A model generated the notes under the pieces. The model made no database searches, was not told where the DNA came from, and worked only from the letters and a program-made list of their open reading frames with translations. From Lachnospiraceae bacterium (GTDB lineage: Bacteria > Bacillota > Clostridia > Lachnospirales > Lachnospiraceae): a DNA stretch of 13,750 nt. This document shows, one piece after another, positions 6,566-13,750 of the stretch; position 1 is the stretch's first letter; each line of letters opens with the position of its first letter. Both the position numbers and the translations under genes were made by a program. Where the stretch lies: contig JAJQID010000098.1 in assembly GCA_021199405.1 (NCBI GenBank), positions 8,076-21,825 on the forward strand, in the 5' to 3' direction.

Positions 6566-6994
6566 TTATTCATTTATAGATATACCAACAATCAGGAATT
6601 CCTCGTCATATTGCTCCGAATACATCAGATACTCAATAGAATTCAGCTTATCCGTGTCAATATGATCTTCTTTAATCGTTTCCTCGGATAAAGTAAAAAT
6701 AATGTTGACTCCAATGATTTCATCCATGTCGTCAACAGATAAAAGTTCCTCTTTTATATCGTCGCTTACCCTTATCGTTTTCTCTGCCCTGTCTCCATAG
6801 CTTTCTACAATGATTGTCAGATACACCTTGCCATTCTGCTCAGTACAGCTTTGCGCCTCACAGGCAATCCCAATGAAAGATTGATATCCTTCATTGGGCG
6901 CCTTAAACAATTTAAAAATAAGCGCAGTTACGATAACAGCCAGCATAAAAATCATCGCACAGAATAATATCTTCTGCTTTTTACTGTTTTTCAT
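6566..6994 (-). CDS. Small membrane-anchored protein of unknown function, 142 residues
   Basis: I do not recognise a family. The product starts with a basic stretch (KNSKKQK). One hydrophobic segment follows at about 9-30, and then a mostly extracytoplasmic acidic domain with two cysteines (45 and 50) close together. It is therefore either a signal-anchored protein or, less likely, secreted. It lacks a clear lipobox. The ATG has AGGAAGGG about five bases upstream. It starts 48 bases after the GH2 gene stop with no terminator between, so it may be the last gene of the sugar operon, though nothing in it points to sugar metabolism. No strong terminator follows. Confidence 0.65.
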   Translation of the reverse strand: MKNSKKQKILFCAMIFMLAVIVTALIFKLFKAPNEGYQSFIGIACEAQSCTEQNGKVYLTIIVESYGDRAEKTIRVSDDIKEELLSVDDMDEIIGVNIIFTLSEETIKEDHIDTDKLNSIEYLMYSEQYDEEFLIVGISINE

Positions 6995-7042
6995 AATTCC
7001 CTTCCTGTACCTGACCTTATAACGCTGATCTTCTTACCTTTT

Positions 7043-9517
7043 TCATGATTTCCTTCCGTCCTGCTTAATTAAAATCTCTGCACTTTTGGACCCTTCTGCA
7101 AAAAACTTCACCCTGATGTCTCCACTGGCATCACCTAAATTCCTTCTGATAGCTGCCATTGCACAGCCTTCATATGTAGTTGCTTCACATGTAAAATAAT
7201 CTTCTTCACCAGAAGGGTTTGCCGAACCAAATCCTTCCACTTTTCCGTTTCCAGTGACCTCCATACGAATTGTTTTTTCTTCCAATGGATTATGAAGCCC
7301 ATTTGCATCTTTTAACCAAACCTTCACATACGCTAATTCTGATGCAGCTTCATTGACCAGCTCTGCACACAGCGCTGTGGTCTCACCAGCTGAAATAAGC
7401 TGATATTCTCCCACCTTCTTTTCTTTATCATAAGCTATGGCCTTTAATACGCCAGCCTCGTAGGGGACAAAATAAGTTGCAGTAAAATGATTCTCTTTCC
7501 CTGCAGGCTGTTTCCCCAGGCTTTTCCCATTTAGAAATAATTCTACCTCATCGGACTTTGAATAAACATCAACAGCTGCGGTCATTCCCTCATATCCGGT
7601 CCAGGTCCAGCTGCTGATATTATCTTTAAACATCCATGCTGTTTTCGTTGGAGCTTCTCCAATATGCGCCATGTTCTCAACAGCAATATAAGGCTCTTCT
7701 CTCAGGCCATATACAATTTCACGGTAATAGCTGATCGGCCTCCGATTTCCAATCAAATCAATATCACCAATGTAGGCAAGGCGCTCCGGATATACACTGG
7801 TAAAATTCGTATTCCCGTCATAATGAAAAATTCCTACTCCTGCCTCTCCAATGTAATCATATCCAGCCCATGTAAAATCACCGATCACATGTGAGTTTTC
7901 TTCTACCAGCTTCCACAGCTGCTCAATATCGGCAGGATATGTTTCCGTTCCCAGAACCGTTTTCCCCGGATGCAATTCTTTTTCTAAAAGGTATCGCCCG
8001 CTTAAATAATTCAATCCGGTTATATCACAGCTCTGAGAACACTCCTCCAAGGCTTCTGTTACCAGCGGATGCCCGGCAAAAAACTTTCCCCTCTCTCCAG
8101 CCATCAGGCTCATAAAGCTATTAAGCACATTACTGCCGCCACCGCTTCCCTGTGCGGAAGTATCCATACCAAATTTTTGAATGACATCGCGCATAATCAC
8201 TCTCAATCGCTTCCCAGCGCAATTTAGTCCATTCAAAGCATTGGTTGTATAACGGGTGTTATCCAGTTCATGAAATCTGTTGCAAAGAAAGCGATTGATT
8301 TTGCTGCCATATTCTGTACCTGCTTCCGAAATTTCATTGCCAACGCAATATAGTACAACTGATGGATGATTGTAATCCTTTTCAACCATTTTCTTAATCC
8401 ATATATCAGCTTCATCTATAAAAATATCCGCATCATCATATGGATTTTTGTGTTGAGTCCAGACATCCGACAGCTCATCCATCACAAGCATTCCTATTTT
8501 GTCACAAGCCTCGAGCATCGCCTTGCTCATTGGATGGTGCGCGCTTCTGATGGCATTAAAACCGGCTTCCTTCAGTCTCTTACACCGATACATCTCTGCA
8601 TCTGAAAAAGTTTCCGCACCAATAACTCCATTGTCATGATGAATGCACGCTCCCCGCAGCTTTACCGTTTCACCATTAATTTGCATTCCATTTACAGAGT
8701 CCAGTGACAGCGTCCGAATGCCGAAATTGACCATTTCAACATCCCGTACTTTGTTATCAGTAATTGTTTGAATTCTGCATGTATAAAGTTCAGGTGTCTC
8801 CACACTCCATTTATGCGGATTTATTACCGGTATCTGCAGCCTTAAGGTTTCTGTTCCGTCCGCGTCCAATATCACCTTTTGGATATTCGACGAAATGATT
8901 TTATTCTGATACAAGACTTCAATCTTGCAGCTTGCCTCTAAACCGTACCCCAAACTGTTTTTTATCGGCGCAGCTACCTCTACAACAGCCACATTTCCAT
9001 TTAAAGATAACGTAGTGATCTGTAAACGATCTTTCGGAATATATACCTGATTACCAAGATAAATATTTACATCCCTGTAAATTCCTGAACCGGTATACCA
9101 TCTGCTGTTCGGTTGACTTCTGTTATCAACTTCAACCCTGATTAAATTTTCATTGCCATATTTAAGATAAGAATTTAAATCTACGCAAAAACCAACATAA
9201 CCATTTTTATGTGTCAAAGCCAGAAAACCGTTAATCCATACACGGGTCAGGCCATAAACTCCTTCAAACTCCAAAATCGCATCCTGTCCCTGCCATTCCG
9301 GCGGAGTTGTGAAAGTTTTTTCGTATATATATTTCCCGCCAGGGTAAAAACCGCTTTGAGCTCCTGCCGGGCAATCCTTGTCTCTCTTCTCTCGAATCAT
9401 GGCGTCATAGGGAAGGGTAACGCTTACCGTGTCCCGTTCCCCACTGAAGGCTTTCAGGCGGGAATCCCCCTCCACCTTTTCAAATAGCCAGCCATTGTTA
9501 AATTTTATACACTGCAT
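7043..9517 (-). CDS. Glycoside hydrolase family 2 protein, probable beta-galactosidase-type enzyme
   Basis: This 824-residue enzyme has the GH2 layout. A jelly-roll sugar-binding domain (about 1-155) includes SRWYTGSGIYRDV at 138-150. An immunoglobulin-like domain spans about 160-270 and a TIM barrel about 272-605. C-terminal Ig-like domains, of DUF4982 and GH2 C-terminal type, run from about 625 to the end. The barrel shows RGACIHHDNG (288-297), FNAIRSAHHP (320-329), the acid/base GNEISE with Glu395, and the likely nucleophile Glu525 in VLGTETYP. No signal peptide is present, so it acts in the cytoplasm on sugar brought in by the transporter. The substrate (beta-galactoside, beta-glucuronide or other) cannot be fixed by sequence reading. 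Its ATG is two bases after the transporter stop, with AAAGGA 13 bases upstream, so the genes are coupled. Confidence 0.9.
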   Translation of the reverse strand: MQCIKFNNGWLFEKVEGDSRLKAFSGERDTVSVTLPYDAMIREKRDKDCPAGAQSGFYPGGKYIYEKTFTTPPEWQGQDAILEFEGVYGLTRVWINGFLALTHKNGYVGFCVDLNSYLKYGNENLIRVEVDNRSQPNSRWYTGSGIYRDVNIYLGNQVYIPKDRLQITTLSLNGNVAVVEVAAPIKNSLGYGLEASCKIEVLYQNKIISSNIQKVILDADGTETLRLQIPVINPHKWSVETPELYTCRIQTITDNKVRDVEMVNFGIRTLSLDSVNGMQINGETVKLRGACIHHDNGVIGAETFSDAEMYRCKRLKEAGFNAIRSAHHPMSKAMLEACDKIGMLVMDELSDVWTQHKNPYDDADIFIDEADIWIKKMVEKDYNHPSVVLYCVGNEISEAGTEYGSKINRFLCNRFHELDNTRYTTNALNGLNCAGKRLRVIMRDVIQKFGMDTSAQGSGGGSNVLNSFMSLMAGERGKFFAGHPLVTEALEECSQSCDITGLNYLSGRYLLEKELHPGKTVLGTETYPADIEQLWKLVEENSHVIGDFTWAGYDYIGEAGVGIFHYDGNTNFTSVYPERLAYIGDIDLIGNRRPISYYREIVYGLREEPYIAVENMAHIGEAPTKTAWMFKDNISSWTWTGYEGMTAAVDVYSKSDEVELFLNGKSLGKQPAGKENHFTATYFVPYEAGVLKAIAYDKEKKVGEYQLISAGETTALCAELVNEAASELAYVKVWLKDANGLHNPLEEKTIRMEVTGNGKVEGFGSANPSGEEDYFTCEATTYEGCAMAAIRRNLGDASGDIRVKFFAEGSKSAEILIKQDGRKS

Positions 9518-9519
9518 TT

Positions 9520-10902
9520 TTAAATCCGGTTCCTTTCGCTGTCTATTTTTTGATTCTCTTTTTCAACATTCAAAAATGCCAGCAGAACCGTGATTACCAC
9601 GCCGAGGATAACCGGAAATGTAATATACAAATTGAATATCATGTTGATTGCGCCCTCAGTCTGTGTTGCAGCAGTTCCAATATATCCGCCTAATTTCAGA
9701 AGCCAGCCAACTGCCGCCGTTCCCAGGCCGCCGCCAACTTTTACCCCCAAAGATGAGCAGCTAAACATCATACCATCAATATGTACGCCTTTAGTACGGT
9801 AGGTATATCCGGCTATCTCAGCAATTAAAGCATTTAACGTGCCTGTCAATGTGCCGGCAAAAATTCCTTTGATAAACATAAACAGGAGCATCATTGCCAC
9901 ATTCCTCTGCGATGCAAAATATATCAGGACGAGGCCAAAAATATCGCTTATCAAATATCCCCAGAAATTTATTTTCTGCATACTTTTCAGTTTATTGACC
10001 AGAATAGGCGTAAAAATAAGCGCTATTATGACAGGAAACATCTTCATCATTGAGAACATTCCAAGTAAGGAGCCATCCCCTAAAACATTCTGCATGAAGT
10101 AAATTCCTGAACCAGTTGTCAGATTGCTCATAAAGTAGTACACAATATAAATAGATACAATCAGGATGTAATATTTATTGCAAAGCAACAGCTTAACAGA
10201 TTCCGTAAATCCGATATTATCGTCCTGTACCTTCTCTGTATCTGCCGCTTTTTCAGTATCTGCATCCTCCGGAAGCTCCTTTACCGACAGGCAGCTGATC
10301 GTATTCACAATCAGCCCGATTACGGCACAAATAATCGCGACCATTCTCCATCCGGTTGCCCCGCCGCCAAAGGCTTCAACGCCCATAGTCACGGAGAAAC
10401 CCATAACAATGTTTGTAACAACCGCAAACATAAAACGAAACGAGCCAAGCTGCACCCTTTCGTTTTTATTATGCGTAATCAGTGCTGATAAAGCCGAATA
10501 CGCTATTCCGTTCGCAGTATAAAAAACTGCATTCAGAGCCGTGTAAAATGCAAAGAAAAACGCATACTGTGCCGTCTGTCCGATTCCCTGTGGAATAGAA
10601 AAGAGTAAAACCAGGCAAAGGGATACCCCAATCTGGCCATAAAGCATCCAGGGTCTTGCTTTTCCAAGCTTTGACTTTGTATGATCAATCAGATTCCCAA
10701 AAATAACGTCCGAAATACCGTCAAATATTTTAGATACAAGCATCAATGTTCCAATAATCCCTGTATCCAGGCCCATGGTGTCCGATAAATACAAAAGGAC
10801 AAAGCTTGAAACCAGTCCATAGCTTGTATTAGACGCCAGATCGCCCGCCCCATACACCAGCTTGTTATACCATTTCAGGTATTTCTTTTCAGTTTGCTCC
10901 AT
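9520..10902 (-). CDS. GPH-family (MelB-like) sugar:cation symporter
   Basis: This is an inner-membrane transporter of 460 residues with about twelve hydrophobic segments, the length and layout of the glycoside-pentoside-hexuronide family within the MFS. The N-terminus has YGAGDLASN with Asp21. The second helix has the family motif KIFDGISDVIFGNLIDHT, with Asp61 and Asp65 in the places of the MelB cation-binding aspartates Asp55 and Asp59. KLGKARPWML (78-87) is the conserved loop after it. The central cytoplasmic loop (about 212-230) is acidic. GGGAGG lies eight bases before the ATG. It is the first gene of a leftward operon with the GH2 enzyme, and lies opposite an AraC regulator. It should import the glycoside that the GH2 enzyme cleaves. 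Confidence 0.9.
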   Translation of the reverse strand: MEQTEKKYLKWYNKLVYGAGDLASNTSYGLVSSFVLLYLSDTMGLDTGIIGTLMLVSKIFDGISDVIFGNLIDHTKSKLGKARPWMLYGQIGVSLCLVLLFSIPQGIGQTAQYAFFFAFYTALNAVFYTANGIAYSALSALITHNKNERVQLGSFRFMFAVVTNIVMGFSVTMGVEAFGGGATGWRMVAIICAVIGLIVNTISCLSVKELPEDADTEKAADTEKVQDDNIGFTESVKLLLCNKYYILIVSIYIVYYFMSNLTTGSGIYFMQNVLGDGSLLGMFSMMKMFPVIIALIFTPILVNKLKSMQKINFWGYLISDIFGLVLIYFASQRNVAMMLLFMFIKGIFAGTLTGTLNALIAEIAGYTYRTKGVHIDGMMFSCSSLGVKVGGGLGTAAVGWLLKLGGYIGTAATQTEGAINMIFNLYITFPVILGVVITVLLAFLNVEKENQKIDSERNRI

Positions 10903-11047
10903 CTTTAATACCTCCCTTGTAACAATGTGATTAGTTAATATTGTTTGATGGTTAAATATTACTTTTTCATCATTTACTTTGATATGTCAAATATGGTAAT
11001 ATTGATCTAAATTTTTATCATATCTGTGAATGAGAGGCCATAATTCC
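10903..11047. promoter_or_regulatory. Divergent control region between the sugar operon and the AraC gene
   Basis: This AT-rich 145-base gap must hold both promoters. A perfect inverted repeat TTTGA-TATG-TCAAA lies at 10978-10991 and contains TTGACA on the minus strand (10985-10990). TAATATTG occurs twice in direct orientation (10936-10943 and 10997-11004), with a related GTTAAATATTAC at 10951-10962. TATCAT (11016-11021) is a possible -10 for the AraC gene. The spacing of -35 and -10 boxes is not clean for either gene, as expected for activator-dependent promoters. These repeats are candidate operators for the regulator. Confidence 0.5.
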
Positions 11048-12121
11048 ATGTACAGCCAAAAAAATCATACTATAGAAAATATCATGCAGTGTAATAATGT
11101 TATCAGCGAAATTAACTCCTATTATCAGATATTGGCGCCCATTCAATTTACATTGGAAAGCTGCAGCGGCACTGAAGAATCGGATTACGTAAACTTTGTT
11201 TTGACGTCTCCTGGAGAATCTTATTTTTATCATTTTCAAAACGGCAACGAAATTCACCAATTTAATAATCGGGTCCCGCATTTTCACGATTTCTATGAGC
11301 TTCTTATAGTATTAGACGGAGAAATCCAGCAGCAAATCGAAAACACTACCATCGTTTTCCGAAGCGGAAGCTGCTGTCTTATGAATCGAAATATCATTCA
11401 CAAAGAAGTATTTCATTCTAAAGCAAATATATTGTTTATCGGACTGTCAGAAAGAATCATCAGGGATTTAATTGAAGATGAAAAAAACAATTACTTTCAA
11501 AAGGTAAGTGACCTCACAATTAATCCTGTCATAAAATTTATGATTGATAACTTAAACAAAGCCGACACAAAAGAATACCTGGATTTTTTACCATCCATTA
11601 ATAACATTAACTGGTGTCATACTTTGCACAATTTGACTGATCGAATTCTAAGAGCCATTCTGTCGCCGCAGCTGGGCTCTACATATATCATTAAAGGAAT
11701 GCTGTTAGAACTGATAGAGTATCTTTCGTCCCCGGAGCAATTTCATATAACACCTGTTCATATCAACTCTGATGCCGATTTTTTACTTTTCTCCCACATC
11801 GGACATCTGATGGAAGAAACTAACGGGAGGCTCTCAAGGTCCGAACTGGAAAAAACACTTCATTATAGCGGTAATTACTTAAATTCTATCGTAAGACGAT
11901 ATACCGGACTGTGTCTGTTTGATTATGGAATGACCTTTTGCATGAAAAAAGCAGCCTCGCTATTACAAGCATCCTCTTTATCTATCTCGGAAATCATGGA
12001 CACATTAAAGTTTAACAATACAACTCATTTTTATAAATGCTTTGAAAAACACTATCACATGACGCCAAAACAATATCGAATTCAAAGTCGTAGCAAAGTG
12101 CAAAATCAGGATAAGATATGA
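11048..12121 (+). CDS. AraC-family transcriptional regulator with cupin sensor domain
   Basis: This is a 357-residue regulator. The N-terminal cupin-like domain shows HFHDFYELLIVLDGEIQQQI at 78-97. A helical linker (about 135-235) follows, then the C-terminal AraC/XylS double helix-turn-helix from about 245 to 345. The second helix-turn-helix ends with HFYKCFEKHYHMTPKQYR (327-344), the family signature. The ATG at 11048 is chosen because GAGAGG lies ten bases upstream. An in-frame ATG six codons earlier (11030) has no binding site. It is divergent from the transporter-GH2 operon, so it probably senses the sugar or a breakdown product and activates those genes. It ends at a hairpin terminator. 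Confidence 0.9.
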   Translation: MYSQKNHTIENIMQCNNVISEINSYYQILAPIQFTLESCSGTEESDYVNFVLTSPGESYFYHFQNGNEIHQFNNRVPHFHDFYELLIVLDGEIQQQIENTTIVFRSGSCCLMNRNIIHKEVFHSKANILFIGLSERIIRDLIEDEKNNYFQKVSDLTINPVIKFMIDNLNKADTKEYLDFLPSINNINWCHTLHNLTDRILRAILSPQLGSTYIIKGMLLELIEYLSSPEQFHITPVHINSDADFLLFSHIGHLMEETNGRLSRSELEKTLHYSGNYLNSIVRRYTGLCLFDYGMTFCMKKAASLLQASSLSISEIMDTLKFNNTTHFYKCFEKHYHMTPKQYRIQSRSKVQNQDKI

Positions 12122-12153
12122 AAATATAAAATCATCATGGTCTTCTTCCATCA

Positions 12154-12202
12154 AAAAAGACCGGTCCGAGACACCACAAAGATATCCTGAACCGATCTTT
12201 TT
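12154..12202. terminator. Bidirectional terminator after the AraC gene
   Basis: AAAAAGACCGGT (12154-12165) pairs with ACCGATCTTTTT (12191-12202) with a single C-A mismatch, around a 25-base loop. The outer A and T tracts allow it to work in both directions, for the AraC gene from the left and the DUF4143 fragment from the right. Confidence 0.65.
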
Positions 12203-12215
12203 CAATTATATTCGC

Positions 12216-12734
12216 TTAAAAATCCTTACTCAGTAAAAAATCAGCGATATGCATGGTTTTGATCCCCTGGTAATTGCCACCGGTAAACGGGTCTGTCCGC
12301 AGCACATATTTCGGATAATTGTCCCTGATTTGCAGCAGGCGCTCATATTCCCGCTTTTCTGTTTCCTCAGAGCAAATCTCCTGCGTCACCTGTACATATA
12401 GCTTTTCGTTTTGCCTTTCCGCTACAAAGTCAATCTCGCAGTTCCCCAGCTTGCCAATATACACCGTATATCCTCTGCGGCACAACTCAAGATAGACAAT
12501 GTTCTCGAGGCTTGCGGCAACGCTGTCCTCTGAATAACCGAGAACACTGTACCGAAGAGACACATCCGCAAGGTAAAACTTCTCCTGAGTTTTCAAAATC
12601 TCCTTACCCTGTAAATCATAGCGGGAACAGCGGTGAAGCAGATAGGCTTTTTCCAGCTTTTCCAGGTAGCTGTACACCGTTTCATTGTCCAGCTTTCGAT
12701 TCTCGGATTTCAAATAGTCAGAGATAAGGAACAA
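12216..12734 (-). pseudogene. C-terminal half of an AAA/DUF4143 ATPase, N-terminus lost
   Basis: From its residue 4 the frame reads ISDYLKSENRKLDNETVYSY, then LEKAYLLHRCSRYDL, typical of the middle of AAA_14/DUF4143 ATPases. It then has the PD-(D/E)XK-like part GNCEIDFVAERQNEKLYVQV and a complete-looking C-terminus. The whole P-loop ATPase domain is missing. The open frame begins at a TTG inside a different gene, the flavodoxin fragment, so it has no start of its own. This is a different subtype from the intact ATPase at 4546-5820, so it is not a simple duplicate. Translation could only come from a frameshift out of the flavodoxin start. Confidence 0.82.
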
Positions 12735-12843
12735 CTGTTTCTATCTCTGCAATATCAGCATCTAACGCTTTCTGAAGTTCCGATGCAATCTTTTTTGTAT
12801 TTCCATTAGAGAAAGAATAGTAGATCACTAAAGTTCTTTTCAT
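12718..12843 (-). pseudogene. N-terminal fragment of a flavodoxin
   Basis: The fragment codes for 41 residues, beginning MKRTLVIYYSFSNGNTKKIA. This is the first beta strand, the FMN phosphate-binding loop (S-x-S-N-G-N-T) and the first helix of a flavodoxin, followed by a second strand ending in ETVVPY. It then runs into the DUF4143 fragment in another frame and stops at TGA. A normal flavodoxin has roughly 140-180 residues, so most of the fold is gone. AAGGAGG precedes the ATG at 12841-12843 by five bases (a second ATG just upstream is too close). The promoter at 12868-12896 is intact, so the control region survived while the gene was cut. Confidence 0.8.
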
Positions 12844-12867
12844 CATAACCTCCTTGATTTACGGATA

Positions 12868-12896
12868 ATTGTATGTTTCCAATCAAACTATATCAA
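12868..12896 (-). promoter_or_regulatory. Promoter of the truncated flavodoxin
   Basis: On the minus strand TTGATA (12891-12896) and TACAAT (12868-12873) are separated by 17 bases. Transcription would begin about 20 bases before the flavodoxin ATG and would now read into the DUF4143 fragment. Confidence 0.6.
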
Positions 12897-13116
12897 ATCT
12901 ATAATGGGTTCTGAAGTCTCGATTTGTTAGGGCTGCACGAACTATTTGGTTGAAGCCTTATGTTGCATACATCTTCTATACAAATTACGAGTTGTCGGGC
13001 AGTTGCCCTCCAACTCTTTCTTCTTTTTAGCCTGTGTAAGCGTCTTCTGCATTATTCTTGAAGTTCTGCTTCGCAAGCCACTCTTCTTCATCATTATTTT
13101 CGGGAATGTCAATGCC
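12897..13116 (-). other. Degraded coding-like stretch between the flavodoxin and CarD-like fragments
   Basis: No intact gene is visible. On the minus strand, in the same frame as the CarD-like stop, 13027-13116 reads 29 codons containing PENNDEEEWLAKQNF with no start. The next frame over carries 36 codons at 12942-13052 containing AKKKKELEGNCPTTRN. Together these look like one decayed gene with a frameshift, but no family is recognised and chance is possible. Confidence 0.3.
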
Positions 13117-13439
13117 TTACCAATCCTCAGATACTTTTTTATGAATAAATGCCTCTACCTCTTCTTCAAGAATATTCAAGGCTCGCGCCAATTCCAAATA
13201 CAGTTTATGCTTTGTCTTGTTGGCAATCTCTTTTTCCTCTTGCGTTGGGAGACGTCTGGCTGTTTTATCATTGCTTCTTAAATATTCGTCTTTTACAACC
13301 TTTATCCACTCCACCGGATCCTCAGAATTCATAGCCGCCTGATACATTTCCAATTTAATTCTTGAGTCTGCTATTTTTAGATCCGTCGTATGATATATGG
13401 GATTCTTTCCACCAAATCCTCTGCCTCAACTCTCGTCAT
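13117..13439 (-). pseudogene. CarD-like (CdnL/TRCF family) C-terminal domain, frameshifted
   Basis: The first frame starts at the ATG 13437-13439 with MTRVEAEDLVERIPYI, matching the linker and first helix after the RNA-polymerase-binding domain of CarD-family proteins. It hits a stop after 20 codons. The adjacent frame picks up near 13392 as HTTDLKIADSRIKLEMY. It continues through DPVEWIKVVKDEYLRS and KLYLELARALNILEEEVEAFI to a TAA at 13117-13119. This second part matches the CarD helical domain pattern (W-V-K-x-I-K-x-x-Y-x-R ... L-Y-x-E-L-A-x-A-L). A strong AAGGAGG sits five bases before the ATG, and a stop lies four codons upstream, so the usual N-terminal domain is absent. CarD proteins bind RNA polymerase and DNA at promoters. 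Whether a helical-domain-only version works is unknown. Confidence 0.6.
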
Positions 13440-13453
13440 AGATACCTCCTTCT

Positions 13454-13487
13454 AAAGAAAAGGGGAAACCGTTCTCTGATTTCCCCT
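13454..13487 (-). terminator. Terminator hairpin before the CarD-like ORF
   Basis: A perfect 8-bp stem, AGGGGAAA (13461-13468) with TTTCCCCT (13480-13487), encloses an 11-base loop. Read on the minus strand it is followed by TTTCTTT. It separates the gene fragment at 13502-13663 from the CarD-like ORF. It could act as a terminator or an attenuator. Confidence 0.65.
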
Positions 13488-13501
13488 ACTAGCACTACTC
13501 T

Positions 13502-13663
13502 TTAATCCAAGTAGTTTCCTACTGGTGAGGTGTTGTACTGCTTCTTTATTTCAATGATAATAGAACCATCTTCCTGTGTTTCTTCTCTAAGGATATTATG
13601 CTTTGTACCATCTTTCTTCAGTTTTTCTTTGTACTTGGCAACTTCCTCTTGCCCAAAATACAA
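13502..13663 (-). pseudogene. C-terminal fragment of an unrecognised protein
   Basis: A 53-codon frame with no start codon of its own reads LYFGQEEVAKYKEKLKKDG, then REETQEDGSIIIEI, and ends NTSPVGNYLD. The charged, ordered composition looks like a genuine protein C-terminus. An in-frame stop lies two codons upstream. The neighbouring frame (13674-13750) also ends just before it, so one gene was probably broken by a frameshift or small deletion. Its position among other fragments suggests a decaying mobile element, but no family is recognised. Confidence 0.4.
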
Positions 13664-13673
13664 CAATTTTTAA

Positions 13674-13750
13674 TTAGATTAGATTTCCGATTTCTTGCTG
13701 AATGGTCAACACCTGTCGCATATCCTCCGGCTTTTCCACCATTCCTCTGC
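13674..13750 (-). pseudogene. Partial unrecognised reading frame at the window edge
   Basis: This frame enters from beyond the right edge. It includes MVEKPEDMRQVLTIQQEIG and ends at a TAA (13674-13676) about ten bases before the next fragment begins in another frame. It probably belongs to the same broken gene as 13502-13663. Not enough is present to assign a family. Confidence 0.3.

Noticed and set aside
12106..12190. Inverted repeat TCAGGATA / TATCCTGA
   Set aside because: The 8-base arms lie about 70 bases apart, one inside the AraC coding region. The nearby terminator stem is stronger and explains the structure.
12946..13281. Plus-strand 111-codon frame rich in Phe, Leu and Cys
   Set aside because: It lies opposite coding-like minus-strand fragments including the CarD-like domain. 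Its hydrophobic look comes from reading lysine- and glutamate-rich sequence backwards.
12700..13750. Intact integrative element with recombinase and attachment sites
   Set aside because: No recombinase, transposase or matched end repeats can be seen. The fragments suggest decay but do not define an element. The tRNA-Ala gene also shows no duplicated 3' end in the window.

Overview
The window looks like a stretch of a low-to-mid-GC Gram-positive chromosome, most likely a gut clostridium of the Lachnospiraceae type. This is inferred from strong AGGAGG-type ribosome binding sites, a clostridial ddl-murF pair, a tRNA gene without an encoded CCA, AAA/DUF4143 ATPases and a CarD-like protein. No species can be named from the sequence alone.

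Left part (1-3970) is core genome. A probable histidine-kinase C-terminal remnant (minus strand) sits at the edge. It is followed by a plsC-type acyltransferase (plus) and a 45-codon gene with its own promoter and a shared bidirectional terminator. A convergent minus-strand ddl-murF cell-wall operon follows, then tRNA-Ala(GGC). Ddl makes D-Ala-D-Ala and MurF adds it to the UDP-MurNAc-tripeptide, so the two genes are consecutive pathway steps.

Middle part (4040-6565) is accessory and scarred. A LytTR response regulator has lost nearly all of its receiver domain exactly where an intact AAA/DUF4143 ATPase gene ends, which looks like an insertion or recombination junction. The ATPase promoter carries three copies of a 15-base motif at an exact 23-base period. 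Upstream is an unrecognised 125-residue protein with a long leader.

Right-centre part (6566-12121) is a carbohydrate-use module: an AraC-type regulator (plus) divergent from a GPH-family sugar transporter, a GH2 glycosidase and a small membrane-anchored protein (all minus). The likely logic is inducer sensing, uptake, then hydrolysis of a beta-linked sugar in the cytoplasm.

Right end (12216-13750) is a graveyard of minus-strand fragments. A DUF4143 ATPase C-terminal half is fused to the first 40 residues of a flavodoxin that keeps a good promoter and RBS. Next come a frameshifted CarD-like C-terminal domain with its own strong RBS, a terminator hairpin, and an unrecognised broken gene running off the edge. 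No complete new multi-gene system is evident. The most unusual signals are the 23-base repeat array, the two truncation junctions, the stand-alone CarD-like C-terminal ORF and the 45-codon gene.
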